From NCBI GenBank assembly GCA_034439915.1, contig JAWXBI010000061.1:1-13525 (forward strand): DNA of 13,525 bases. The letters are read 5' to 3'. This DNA is from JADJLQ01 sp034439915. GTDB lineage: Bacteria; Bacteroidota; Bacteroidia; Chitinophagales; Saprospiraceae. The notes below the pieces were generated by a model. That model did no database searches, was not told the DNA's origin, and saw nothing but the letters and a program-made list of their open reading frames with translations. The translations under genes and the position numbers were made by a program. This document shows, in pieces, positions 1 to 6,847 of this stretch. How positions within the stretch are numbered: position 1 is the stretch's first letter; the number at the start of each line of letters is the position of its first letter.

Positions 1-161
1 AGATTGAATTATACAATATTACCGGTGACAAAGCCAAAATATTTTACGCGTATAAAAACAAACGATATTATATCGATGACATTCCTTCCGGGATCTATTT
101 AGTCCGTTTGCTCAATCTGCAGGAAGAAATTGTGAAGACCCTCGTCTTAAAGAAAAAATAA
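1..161 (+). CDS. 3' end of a type IX secretion (T9SS) cargo protein, C-terminal sorting domain
   Basis: Only the last 52 codons are present, read in the frame beginning at base 3 and ending with TAA at 159-161. The translation contains IELYNITGDKAKIFY, then a DIPSGIYLVRL segment, and ends in a basic VKTLVLKKK tail. The order 'YNxxG', then 'xxxPSGxYxV', then a Lys-rich end is that of the type A C-terminal sorting domain (Por secretion tail) of Bacteroidota proteins. Such a tail directs export across the outer membrane by the type IX system, and it is normally cleaved off. The cargo part lies outside the window, so its function (enzyme, adhesin or other) cannot be told. The gene converges on the queD-like gene with six bases between the two stop codons. 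The family call is fairly secure although the piece is short. Confidence 0.8.
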   Translation, partial: IELYNITGDKAKIFYAYKNKRYYIDDIPSGIYLVRLLNLQEEIVKTLVLKKK

Positions 162-167
162 TTCTAC

Positions 168-614
168 TTATTCGGCCGGATACTCTACATAATTTCTGGA
201 AGTCTCGTACAGACGAACACTTAGTTGATATTTTTTATCGAGTTGGGCGCGCAGAATGTCCCAAATGACCAGGCATACATTTTCCGCTGAAGGCAACAAA
301 TCTTTAAACTCGGGACAGTCCAGGTTGAGGTTTTTATGATCAAACCGGTCTTCCACCTCTACTTCAATGATCCTCTTTAAATCAAACAGGTTGATGACAA
401 AACCCGTATCCTTATCCACCTCCCCCGTAACCTTCACCACCAATTCATAGTTGTGTCCATGAAAGTTGGCATTATTGCAAATACCAAATACGGCTTTGTT
501 TTGTTCGTCTGTCCAATTCGGATTGTGAAGCCGGTGGGCTGCATTAAAATGCCCCCATCTGAAAACGGCTACCTTTTTATTTTCTGCTGAATTCATAGTA
601 AAAACAAAGGTCAT
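168..614 (-). CDS. queD: 6-carboxytetrahydropterin synthase / 6-pyruvoyltetrahydropterin synthase family (QueD-like)
   Basis: This is a 148-residue protein of the PTPS/QueD fold. QueD turns 7,8-dihydroneopterin triphosphate into 6-carboxytetrahydropterin, the second step towards preQ1 and queuosine; related enzymes make 6-pyruvoyltetrahydropterin. The zinc ligands are visible as His27 (FNAAHRL) and His52/His54 (NFHGHNY). The catalytic cysteine is Cys46 (GICNNANF), the Asp92-His93 pair lies in DHKNLN, and the substrate-anchoring glutamates are Glu111 (SAENV) and Glu137 (YET). The length is normal for the family. The start is uncertain: an ATG at base 614 gives this length, but one at 596 (MNSAENKK) fits the usual short N-terminus before VAVFR better. 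No queC, queE or queF lies nearby, so a pterin role cannot be excluded. It is divergent from the gene at 731. The family is certain and the exact activity likely. Confidence 0.9.
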   Translation of the reverse strand: MTFVFTMNSAENKKVAVFRWGHFNAAHRLHNPNWTDEQNKAVFGICNNANFHGHNYELVVKVTGEVDKDTGFVINLFDLKRIIEVEVEDRFDHKNLNLDCPEFKDLLPSAENVCLVIWDILRAQLDKKYQLSVRLYETSRNYVEYPAE

Positions 615-634
615 AAACTTTTGCTTCTTCTTTT

Positions 635-702
635 CGGGATTTATTTAAGTCCCGGAAACGGGTTGGCTAAAATCTACCCTTCCGGGATTCCATCATGGAA
701 TC
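635..702. repeat. Nested inverted repeats in the divergent spacer
   Basis: The 116-base spacer between the queD-like gene and the ORF at 731 holds three overlapping dyads. (a) CGGGA at 635-639 pairs with TCCCG at 650-654. (b) TCCCGGAA at 650-657 pairs with TTCCGGGA at 680-687, and inside it GGGT at 660-663 pairs with ACCC at 676-679. This makes a stem of about 12 pairs with a two-base bulge and a 12-base loop. (c) GATTCCA at 686-692 pairs perfectly with TGGAATC at 696-702 across TCA. Dyads (a) and (b) share an arm and so would exclude each other. Dyad (c) ends 13 bases before the TATATTTG box, where an operator could sit. A role as operator or RNA hairpin is inference; no riboswitch consensus is recognised. 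Confidence 0.5.
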
Positions 703-715
703 GATATAACGGTGT

Positions 716-723
716 TATATTTG
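716..723 (+). promoter_or_regulatory. Bacteroidota -7 promoter box TATATTTG
   Basis: TATATTTG is an exact match to the TAnnTTTG -7 element of the Bacteroidota primary sigma factor. It ends seven bases before the ATG at 731 and could serve the whole 731-5752 gene run. I see no convincing TTTG at -33; the perfect dyad at 686-702 occupies that zone instead. Transcription would start only a few bases before the ATG at 731. Confidence 0.55.
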
Positions 724-730
724 TAGACAG

Positions 731-1078
731 ATGACTGCAATTGATGATTGTCGCTTCAAACCCTGGATAGGGATATCTCCGGTTAGAATAAATTCCGATT
801 TATTCTACGCTTGTTTTTTACCGGGCCTTTTAATGTTGGTTGGAATCCTTTTAATATTTAATATTTTGACCCCTTTCGAGCTGGGGATTTTAGATGTGTT
901 AGTACTTTCGATTTATTTGCTTTCGCTTCCCGCGAGGAGGCTGTTAAACATATTCTCTATTAATTTTCCCTTCCATCCTTTCCTATCCTCCGGTGTTATA
1001 GCCTTAGAAACTATACCCCTCGACGACGTCCCATCAATGGCTGCAGATCTGACCAGCCATTATCATGAAATTTGCTGA
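731..1078 (+). CDS. Hypothetical small membrane protein (115 aa)
   Basis: I do not recognise this 115-residue ORF. Its middle is strongly hydrophobic: about residues 25-45 (YACFLPGLLMLVGILLIFNI) and 53-66 (ILDVLVLSIYLLSL) look like two membrane segments separated by a short polar turn with Glu50. Two arginines follow directly (ARRLL), and then a Pro/Phe-rich stretch and a more acidic, soluble C-terminus (DDVPSMAADL). No signal-peptide cleavage site or catalytic motif is evident. A TAnnTTTG box lies just upstream, and the stop overlaps the start of holB by 14 bases, which suggests translational coupling if it is a real gene. The alternative is a chance ORF inside a long holB leader. Its position, promoter and length favour a gene, but nothing proves it. 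Confidence 0.5.
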   Translation: MTAIDDCRFKPWIGISPVRINSDLFYACFLPGLLMLVGILLIFNILTPFELGILDVLVLSIYLLSLPARRLLNIFSINFPFHPFLSSGVIALETIPLDDVPSMAADLTSHYHEIC

Positions 1079-2198
1079 CATACCGGGTTTACGATACGAA
1101 AAAGAAAAGCTACTGTCTTTTCAACGGCAGGGAAGGCTCCCGCATGCCTTGATGTTGAGTGGCCCTGAAGGTTCAGGCAAACTCGCCCTGGGGCTCGCAT
1201 TTATTCAATACCTGCTGTGTGCTCAGCCATCCGCTGATGATTCTTGCGGGGTATGCTCTGCGTGTTCTAAAACAGGTCGGTTAATACACCCCGATGTGCA
1301 TTTGTCCTTCCCTTACCCAAGCGTAAAAGAAAATTTATCGGAAGAATTCCTGGTTCCCTGGCGGGCACATGTCCTGAGCAACCCCTACCTCAATGCTGCC
1401 GGATGGCAGGAAGCCATTGAAAAAGAAAACAAACTCCTGAATATACCGGTGAGGGAATGCCGAAACATGTTGAAAAAACTCTCCCTGACCTTATTTGAAA
1501 GTAATCTGAAGATCCTGTTGATCTGGATGCCCGAATACCTGGGAAAAGAAGGTAATATCTTGCTTAAGCTGGTAGAAGAACCTCCTCCAGCAACTTTGAT
1601 CTTGTTTGTCTGTGAGAATAAAGAATTGATTATACCCACCATTCAATCCCGGTGTCAGTCTCTGGCGATACCCGCTTTTGCCGATGCGGATATAAAATTT
1701 ATGCTTGTTAAAGGGGGCCTAAAAGAGGAAGCCGCCCTTTCAACAATAATCCTCAGTTCGGAGGGGAATATGCTGGAAGCCCTTAAAATGAGTCAGGATC
1801 AGGCCCTGCCGCATGTAGAAAATATGATCAAATGGTTGCGGTTGTGTTATAAAGGCCAGGCTGAAGACTTGATTTCCTGGGTTGAACAATTCGCAGGGCA
1901 GGGTAGGGATTATCATCGTCAATTTCTAAAATTCGGTCTTAAGTTTTTTGAAAGTGTTCTCGGGTATAAAATCCAGGCAACTATTGACGAGGGATATAAA
2001 CCCGATGAATGGAAAGCAATTAAAGGACTGGCCAATCAACTGGACGTAGAAGAAATGCAAACCATTTCCAACTTGTTTGATGACCATATCTATTTTGTGG
2101 AAAGAAATGCCAATCCGAAAATTCTGTTCACTTCATTGTCATTGAATGTCAAACAAATGTTGAATCATGAAGCGGTCAAATCATTTGATATTATGTAA
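1065..2198 (+). CDS. holB: DNA polymerase III delta' subunit (clamp loader)
   Basis: HolB is a subunit of the clamp-loader complex that opens the sliding clamp and places it on primed DNA at the replication fork. The 377-residue protein has a Walker A motif GPEGSGK at 33-39. A four-cysteine zinc module has Cys52, Cys61, Cys64 and Cys67, the same 9-3-3 spacing as recalled for E. coli delta'. The SRC motif (QSRCQSL) lies at 195-197 and the LVEEPPPATL segment at about 169-178. The Walker B region reads LLIWMPE instead of the usual acidic DE, a variation seen in delta' subunits, which are poor or inactive ATPases. The C-terminal part, after about residue 210, is the helical collar domain and is poorly conserved. 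The ATG lies inside the end of the upstream ORF. ricT follows after 24 bases. Confidence 0.93.
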   Translation: MKFADIPGLRYEKEKLLSFQRQGRLPHALMLSGPEGSGKLALGLAFIQYLLCAQPSADDSCGVCSACSKTGRLIHPDVHLSFPYPSVKENLSEEFLVPWRAHVLSNPYLNAAGWQEAIEKENKLLNIPVRECRNMLKKLSLTLFESNLKILLIWMPEYLGKEGNILLKLVEEPPPATLILFVCENKELIIPTIQSRCQSLAIPAFADADIKFMLVKGGLKEEAALSTIILSSEGNMLEALKMSQDQALPHVENMIKWLRLCYKGQAEDLISWVEQFAGQGRDYHRQFLKFGLKFFESVLGYKIQATIDEGYKPDEWKAIKGLANQLDVEEMQTISNLFDDHIYFVERNANPKILFTSLSLNVKQMLNHEAVKSFDIM

Positions 2199-2218
2199 TT
2201 TATTAATATGTAAATTTG
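2184..2218 (+). promoter_or_regulatory. Probable promoter of ricT (TTTG ... TAAATTTG)
   Basis: TAAATTTG at 2211-2218 matches the TAnnTTTG -7 element, and TTTG at 2184-2187, within the last codons of holB, can act as the -33 element with a 23-base spacer, at the long end of the accepted range. The box ends only four bases before the ricT ATG, so a transcript from it would be leaderless or nearly so. It would let ricT and lpd be expressed apart from holB. Confidence 0.5.
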
Positions 2219-2222
2219 TGTC

Positions 2223-3623
2223 ATGGCATGTGTAGGATGTAGTAGTGGGACCAATGGAAAAGCAGCGGGTTGCAAAAGCAACGGCGGTTGTTCGACCGGA
2301 GGCTGCAATAGAATGAATACGTATGATTGGATTTCAGTGCTCGACATCGAAGATCCAATGCCCTCACCCTGGGTGGAAGTCAGTTTCAAAAACGGATCAC
2401 ATAAGGAATTTTACCGGAGGGAAAATTATCAGGAAGTCATTACCGGGGATTGGGTGGTAGTCGAAACCGCTTCCGGATATGATGTGGGTACAATTACCCT
2501 GAGCGGTGACCTGGTCAAATTACAGATGAAGAAAAAAAATGTAGCCGAAGAACGGGTTATCTATAAAGTCATCCGCCTGGCTTCAGACCGGGATCTCGAT
2601 CATATGCGTCAGGCCCGGGAAATGGAAAAACTGGCGCTGATTAAAGGCAGGGTTATTGCCCGCAGCCTCAATCTGGACATGAAATTGGGTGACATCGAAT
2701 TCCAGTCCGATTTGAGAAAAGCCACTTTCTTTTATACAGCAGACAAACGAATTGACTTCAGGGAACTGGTCAGGCTTTTTGCGAAAGAATTTCATGTAAA
2801 AATTGAGATGAGGCAAATCGGTGCACGCCAGGAAACCGCCAGAATAGGGGGTATTGGATCGTGTGGCCGGGAATTATGCTGCTCCACCTGGCTGTCAGAT
2901 TTTAAAACAGTGGTGACTTCTGCCGCGCGATATCAAAACCTGGCTATCAATCAAACTAAACTTTCCGGTCAGTGCGGGCGCTTAAAATGTTGTTTAAATT
3001 ATGAACTGGATGTGTACATGGAATCCCTCAACCGGTTTCCCATGGAAATAGAAACCCTGAGATCGGGTTTGGGTGTAGCCAATCTATTTAAGACCGATAT
3101 TTTCCGCGGAGTAATGTATTATGAATTGGAAACCAGTGGAAAAGGTAAAGAAACCCAGATATTCGGAATGAGCCCGGAACAAGTCAGAGAACACAAAGCA
3201 AAAAATGACCGCGGCGAAATTCCCAAAGATTTTGGCAAACCGATTCCAGTTGCTAATCTCAGTGGACAACCCGTAGAAGAAGATGCGGGATATGCTGACG
3301 TCACGGGTGAAATAGAATTGCCAGACGATCGGAAAAAAAGAAATCGAAACAGGGGAATCCGCAATAAACCGAATTCTTACCAGGACAGGCCTTCAGGGCC
3401 TTCATCCTCAGATTCTGGTCAAAAAAGACCGGAAAACAATAGGAGCAATCAGGATAGAAATATCGATCAACCTCGTGGGAACAACAGACCAAACCCCAGG
3501 TCCGGCCCTCCACGACCGCAACAAAACAGGCCACCCCATCCTGATCAGCGCAGAAGGAATCCACCACCTGACAGATCTGACCGGGATAAAAACCGTTTTA
3601 ATCCCCCACCCTCAAGTAATTGA
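2223..3623 (+). CDS. ricT: RicT / PSP1 C-terminal domain protein (regulatory iron-sulfur complex subunit)
   Basis: RicT (YaaT in Bacillus) is a cytoplasmic PSP1-family protein. In Bacillus it forms a [4Fe-4S]-containing complex with RicA and RicF that steers RNase Y and mRNA processing; the role in Bacteroidota is not settled. Of 466 residues, about 1-30 form a Cys/Gly-rich head (Cys3, 6, 17, 23, 28), which I recall as usual in this phylum and which supports the start at 2223. The PSP1 domain covers about 100-265 and carries the cysteine motifs GSCGRELCC (Cys214, 219, 220) and CGRLKCCLNYE (Cys251, 256, 257). From about residue 368 to the end the chain is low-complexity, rich in Arg, Asn and Pro, and surely disordered; it could bind RNA. 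lpd begins three bases after the stop. The family is certain, the molecular role only inferred. Confidence 0.92.
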   Translation: MACVGCSSGTNGKAAGCKSNGGCSTGGCNRMNTYDWISVLDIEDPMPSPWVEVSFKNGSHKEFYRRENYQEVITGDWVVVETASGYDVGTITLSGDLVKLQMKKKNVAEERVIYKVIRLASDRDLDHMRQAREMEKLALIKGRVIARSLNLDMKLGDIEFQSDLRKATFFYTADKRIDFRELVRLFAKEFHVKIEMRQIGARQETARIGGIGSCGRELCCSTWLSDFKTVVTSAARYQNLAINQTKLSGQCGRLKCCLNYELDVYMESLNRFPMEIETLRSGLGVANLFKTDIFRGVMYYELETSGKGKETQIFGMSPEQVREHKAKNDRGEIPKDFGKPIPVANLSGQPVEEDAGYADVTGEIELPDDRKKRNRNRGIRNKPNSYQDRPSGPSSSDSGQKRPENNRSNQDRNIDQPRGNNRPNPRSGPPRPQQNRPPHPDQRRRNPPPDRSDRDKNRFNPPPSSN

Positions 3624-3626
3624 TTT

Positions 3627-5030
3627 ATGGATACTCAGGTGCTGATCATAGGATCCGGTCCGGGAGGATATGTCGCAGCGATTCGTTGCGCGCAATTGGG
3701 CATGAAGGTCACCCTGGTGGAAAAATACCCCACCCTGGGAGGTACCTGTCTCAACGTCGGCTGCATTCCCTCCAAAGCGCTACTGGACAGTAGTGAACAT
3801 TACGACCAGGCCCAACACACTTTTAAAGACCACGGAATACGTGTTAAGGGTATTGAAATCGACATGCCTCAGATGATAAAAAGAAAACAAGAGGTAGTGG
3901 ATCAAACCTGCAAAGGAGTGCAATTCTTGATGAAAAAGAATAAAATAGAAGTCTTGCAAGGTACCGCAGGGTTTAAAAACGCCAACGAAATAGAAGTTAA
4001 AAAAGCGGATGGTACGACTGTTATCCTACGTGCAGAAAAAATCATTATTGCCACCGGATCAAAACCCATTACGCCGCCTGCTTTTAATTACGACAAAGCC
4101 CGGATCATAACCAGCACAGAGGCACTGAATATTAGTGAGGTACCGAAGCGTATGATCGTTATCGGTGCAGGGGTCATTGGATTGGAGATGGGGTCAGTAT
4201 TTGCCCGTCTGGGTACCCAGGTAGAAGCCATCGAATTTCTGGATCGTATTTTACCCGGGATGGACGCTGAAGGTTCAAAGGAATTGAAAAAAGTACTTGA
4301 AAAATCAGGGATCATTTTTCACCTTAACCATTCTGTGATGTCGGTTGAAACCAACGGTAAGGAGGTCCACGTTACCTACCAGTCCAGGGAATCGACGGAA
4401 TTGAAGTCCATGACAGCCGATTATTGCCTTATTGCAATTGGCAGAAAAGCCTTCACCCAAGACTTGGGGCTATCCAATGCAGGCATCCAGCAAGATGAAA
4501 AAGGAAGGATTGTGGTCAATGAACATTTGCAAACCAATCATCCACACATTTTTGCAGTTGGGGATGTCATCCGGGGAGCGATGCTGGCGCATAAAGCGTC
4601 CGATGAAGGGATCTTTGTTGCCGAATTTATGGCAGGTCAAAAACCCCATATTGATTACAACCTGATTCCCGGAGTGGTGTATACCTGGCCTGAATTTGCC
4701 GGGGTAGGTCAAACCGAAGAACAACTTAAAGAAAAGAATACACCCTATAAAACCGGAAAATTCCCTTTTAAAGCGCTCGCCAGGTCAAGAGCGAGTATGG
4801 ATACCGATGGAATGGTCAAAGTGCTCGCCGATCTGGAAACAGATCAAATTCTGGGCGTACATATCCTGGGTGCAAGAGCAGCAGATCTGATCATGGAAGC
4901 GGTCACTTTAATGGAGTTTAAGGCCAGTGCAGAAGATATGGCAAGGATCTGCCACCCCCATCCTACTTTTTCTGAAGCACTTAAAGAAGCCGGTTTTGCT
5001 GCCTGGTCCGGCAAGGCATTACATCTTTGA
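3627..5030 (+). CDS. lpdA: Dihydrolipoyl dehydrogenase (E3)
   Basis: This flavoprotein disulfide reductase re-oxidises the dihydrolipoyl groups of the pyruvate, 2-oxoglutarate or branched-chain 2-oxoacid dehydrogenase complexes or of the glycine cleavage system, passing electrons to NAD+. The 467-residue protein has the FAD-binding GSGPGG at 9-14, the redox-active pair Cys41/Cys46 in GGTCLNVGCIPSK, and the NAD-binding GAGVIGLEMG near residue 180. A second FAD motif, AVGDV, lies near residue 311. The C-terminal dimer-interface HPHPTFSEA carries the catalytic His445-Glu450 pair. Length and motif order are fully typical and the enzyme looks intact. No E1, E2 or glycine-cleavage gene is nearby, so the partner complex cannot be told from context. 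It is packed three bases behind ricT, and its stop lies 11 bases before the ATG of the next gene. Confidence 0.96.
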   Translation: MDTQVLIIGSGPGGYVAAIRCAQLGMKVTLVEKYPTLGGTCLNVGCIPSKALLDSSEHYDQAQHTFKDHGIRVKGIEIDMPQMIKRKQEVVDQTCKGVQFLMKKNKIEVLQGTAGFKNANEIEVKKADGTTVILRAEKIIIATGSKPITPPAFNYDKARIITSTEALNISEVPKRMIVIGAGVIGLEMGSVFARLGTQVEAIEFLDRILPGMDAEGSKELKKVLEKSGIIFHLNHSVMSVETNGKEVHVTYQSRESTELKSMTADYCLIAIGRKAFTQDLGLSNAGIQQDEKGRIVVNEHLQTNHPHIFAVGDVIRGAMLAHKASDEGIFVAEFMAGQKPHIDYNLIPGVVYTWPEFAGVGQTEEQLKEKNTPYKTGKFPFKALARSRASMDTDGMVKVLADLETDQILGVHILGARAADLIMEAVTLMEFKASAEDMARICHPHPTFSEALKEAGFAAWSGKALHL

Positions 5031-5041
5031 TTATTGGTGCC

Positions 5042-5752
5042 ATGCCCCCTCCTGGAAACCTATATATTATTCCTTCCCCGATTCATAATGACTATGCCAA
5101 AGTGCTTTTACCGGATAAGCTAATTATATTGAACAGTCTGCGTCATTTCGTCGTAGAAAATACCCGGACCTCCCGTCGTTTTATCAAATTAATATTACCG
5201 GAGTTTGATATTAATTCCGCTGTATTCTATGAATTAGACAAACATCAATCCGATCAGCCGCTAAAGGAGCCTATTCAGGTCCTCTTAGCCGGGTATTCAA
5301 TGGGATTGCTCTCCGAAGCAGGATGTCCCGGTGTAGCAGATCCGGGTAGCAACCTGGTAGCAGAAGCGCACCGTCACCAAATAAAAGTCATTCCATGGAT
5401 AGGCCCTTCTTCCATCTTGTTAGGTTTAATGGCCAGCGGGATGAACGGCCAACGTTTTAATTTTCATGGTTATTTGCCTCATTCAAAACCGGATTTATCT
5501 ATTAAATTGAAACAACTGGAAGCTGAAAGCTTTAAATGGAAATCGACTCAACTATTTATTGAGACCCCGTACCGGAATCAAGCCCTGATGCAATCCCTCT
5601 TACAGGAGCTCAAAAGTACTACTCATCTGTGTGTTGTTATCAATCTGACCGGACCGGATGAACTAATCCTTCGTCATACCATCTGGGAATGGAAACAAGC
5701 CCCAGCCCCCCCGGTACACAAAAAGACCACCCTGTTTCTAATCGAAGCATGA
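5042..5752 (+). CDS. SAM-dependent methyltransferase, tetrapyrrole methylase superfamily, RsmI-like
   Basis: This 236-residue protein is related to RsmI, which 2'-O-methylates C1402 of 16S rRNA, and to the tetrapyrrole methylases. Motifs in order, numbered from the ATG at 5042: NLYIIPSPI near the N-terminus (RsmI: LYLVPTPIGN), VENTRTS at 38-44 (RsmI: EDTRHS), SEAGCPGVADPG at 91-102 (RsmI: SDAGTPLISDPG), GPSS at 121-124 in the SAM site, and ETPYRN at 174-179 (RsmI: ESPHR). The systematic departures from RsmI suggest a Bacteroidota paralogue, so the substrate may differ and I give no symbol. A TTG at 5027 could extend the protein by five residues and overlap the lpd stop; the ATG at 5042 is preferred because the homology starts right after it. 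It is probably co-transcribed with lpd. Confidence 0.88.
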   Translation: MPPPGNLYIIPSPIHNDYAKVLLPDKLIILNSLRHFVVENTRTSRRFIKLILPEFDINSAVFYELDKHQSDQPLKEPIQVLLAGYSMGLLSEAGCPGVADPGSNLVAEAHRHQIKVIPWIGPSSILLGLMASGMNGQRFNFHGYLPHSKPDLSIKLKQLEAESFKWKSTQLFIETPYRNQALMQSLLQELKSTTHLCVVINLTGPDELILRHTIWEWKQAPAPPVHKKTTLFLIEA

Positions 5753-5767
5753 TCAGCTATAAGTCTT

Positions 5768-5775
5768 TATCTTTG
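5768..5775 (+). promoter_or_regulatory. -7 promoter box of nadA (TATCTTTG)
   Basis: TATCTTTG matches the TAnnTTTG element and lies in the 57-base gap before nadA, 34 bases ahead of its ATG. This gives a short normal leader of about 30 bases. No clear -33 TTTG is seen at the expected distance. Confidence 0.6.
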
Positions 5776-5809
5776 AAGTACAATAAGTCCTCAAAGCACC
5801 AAAAAATTT

Positions 5810-6823
5810 ATGCCTCAAAGCAGTATTTCAGCGGAACAGTTACACCGGGATGGTTATTTGCATATACCGGTGGACCCCACGCTTGATCTCGAAGCTGAAA
5901 TCCTAAAAATCAAAAAAGAAAAGAACGCCATTATCCTCTCTCATTATTATCAGGAATCAGAAATTCAGGACCTGGCAGATTATGTAGGAGACAGCCTGGG
6001 GCTCTCCCAACAAGCGGCAAAAACAAACGCCGATATCATTGTATTTGCCGGAGTCCATTTTATGGCAGAAACCGCAAAAATACTTGCCCCTCAAAAAAAA
6101 GTGTTGCTCCCTGACCTGAAAGCGGGTTGTTCATTAGCGGATTCCTGTCCACCTGATCTTTTTGCTGCATTTAAAGCTAAATACCCGGACCACATCGTTG
6201 TAAGCTACATTAATTGTACGGCAGAAATAAAAACGCTAACCGATATCTGTTGTACCTCTACGAATGCAGTTGCCGTAATTAACAGCATACCAATAGATCG
6301 AAAAATCATTTTTGCCCCGGACATCAACCTCGGTAAATACCTGATAAAAAAAACAGGCCGTGACATGGTCCTATGGAACGGTACTTGTATGGTCCATGAG
6401 ATATTTTCACATGAAAAAATAGTAAGGTTAAAAGAACGGCACCCCAGTGCAAAATTTATAGCCCATCCCGAATGTGAACCACATATCCTGGAAATGGCAG
6501 ATTATATTGGGAGCACCAGTGGATTATTGAAGTTTACCATGACCGATCCTTCCGAGGAGTATATCGTGGCCACAGAGGCTGGTATATTGCACCAGATGGA
6601 ATTAAAATCACCCCATAAAACTTTTATCCCTGCCCCTCCGAATAACCAGTGTGCCTGCAATGAATGCCCGCACATGAAGCGCAATACCCTGGAGAAGTTA
6701 TATACCTGCATGAAATATGAACTTCCTGAAATCATTTTGCCCCAATGGGTCATTGAAAAAGGAAGGGCGAGTATTGACCGGATGTTGGACATCTCGCTTA
6801 AGGCAGGTCTGGTCACGGGTTAA
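5810..6823 (+). CDS. nadA: Quinolinate synthase NadA
   Basis: NadA condenses iminoaspartate with dihydroxyacetone phosphate to give quinolinate, the precursor of the pyridine ring of NAD, using an oxygen-sensitive [4Fe-4S] cluster in the cytoplasm. The 337-residue chain shows the substrate-binding SHYYQESEIQDLADYVGDS at 44-62 and the three cluster cysteines Cys107 (KAGCSLA), Cys193 (WNGTCMVHE) and Cys286 (CACNECPHM). It also has the YINCTAE segment at 133-139, HPEC at 219-222 and TEAGILH at 255-261. Cys281, Cys283 and Cys286 form a compact Cys-rich motif as in E. coli NadA. The enzyme looks complete. nadB and nadC are not in the window. The gene has its own promoter box and ends 24 bases from the converging DHS-like gene. 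Confidence 0.96.
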   Translation: MPQSSISAEQLHRDGYLHIPVDPTLDLEAEILKIKKEKNAIILSHYYQESEIQDLADYVGDSLGLSQQAAKTNADIIVFAGVHFMAETAKILAPQKKVLLPDLKAGCSLADSCPPDLFAAFKAKYPDHIVVSYINCTAEIKTLTDICCTSTNAVAVINSIPIDRKIIFAPDINLGKYLIKKTGRDMVLWNGTCMVHEIFSHEKIVRLKERHPSAKFIAHPECEPHILEMADYIGSTSGLLKFTMTDPSEEYIVATEAGILHQMELKSPHKTFIPAPPNNQCACNECPHMKRNTLEKLYTCMKYELPEIILPQWVIEKGRASIDRMLDISLKAGLVTG

Positions 6824-6847
6824 TTCCTTACCTTTCAATTAAACGTA

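Noticed and set aside
597..730. A preQ1 riboswitch in front of the queD-like gene
   Set aside because: The spacer has strong dyads but lacks the C-rich loop and A-rich tail of preQ1-I, and I could not fit preQ1-II or III by eye. A covariance-model search would settle it.
4432..4665. A plus-strand ORF inside lpd in another frame
   Set aside because: It is a shadow of the fully conserved lpd frame, with no motif or start signal.
5027..5041. TTG start for the methyltransferase, overlapping the lpd stop
   Set aside because: The family homology begins right after the ATG at 5042; the extra residues (MIIGA) match nothing. The TTG at 10349 for the dehydrogenase was rejected for the same reason.
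6824..6847. A bidirectional terminator between nadA and the converging DHS-like gene
   Set aside because: The 24 bases contain no inverted repeat.
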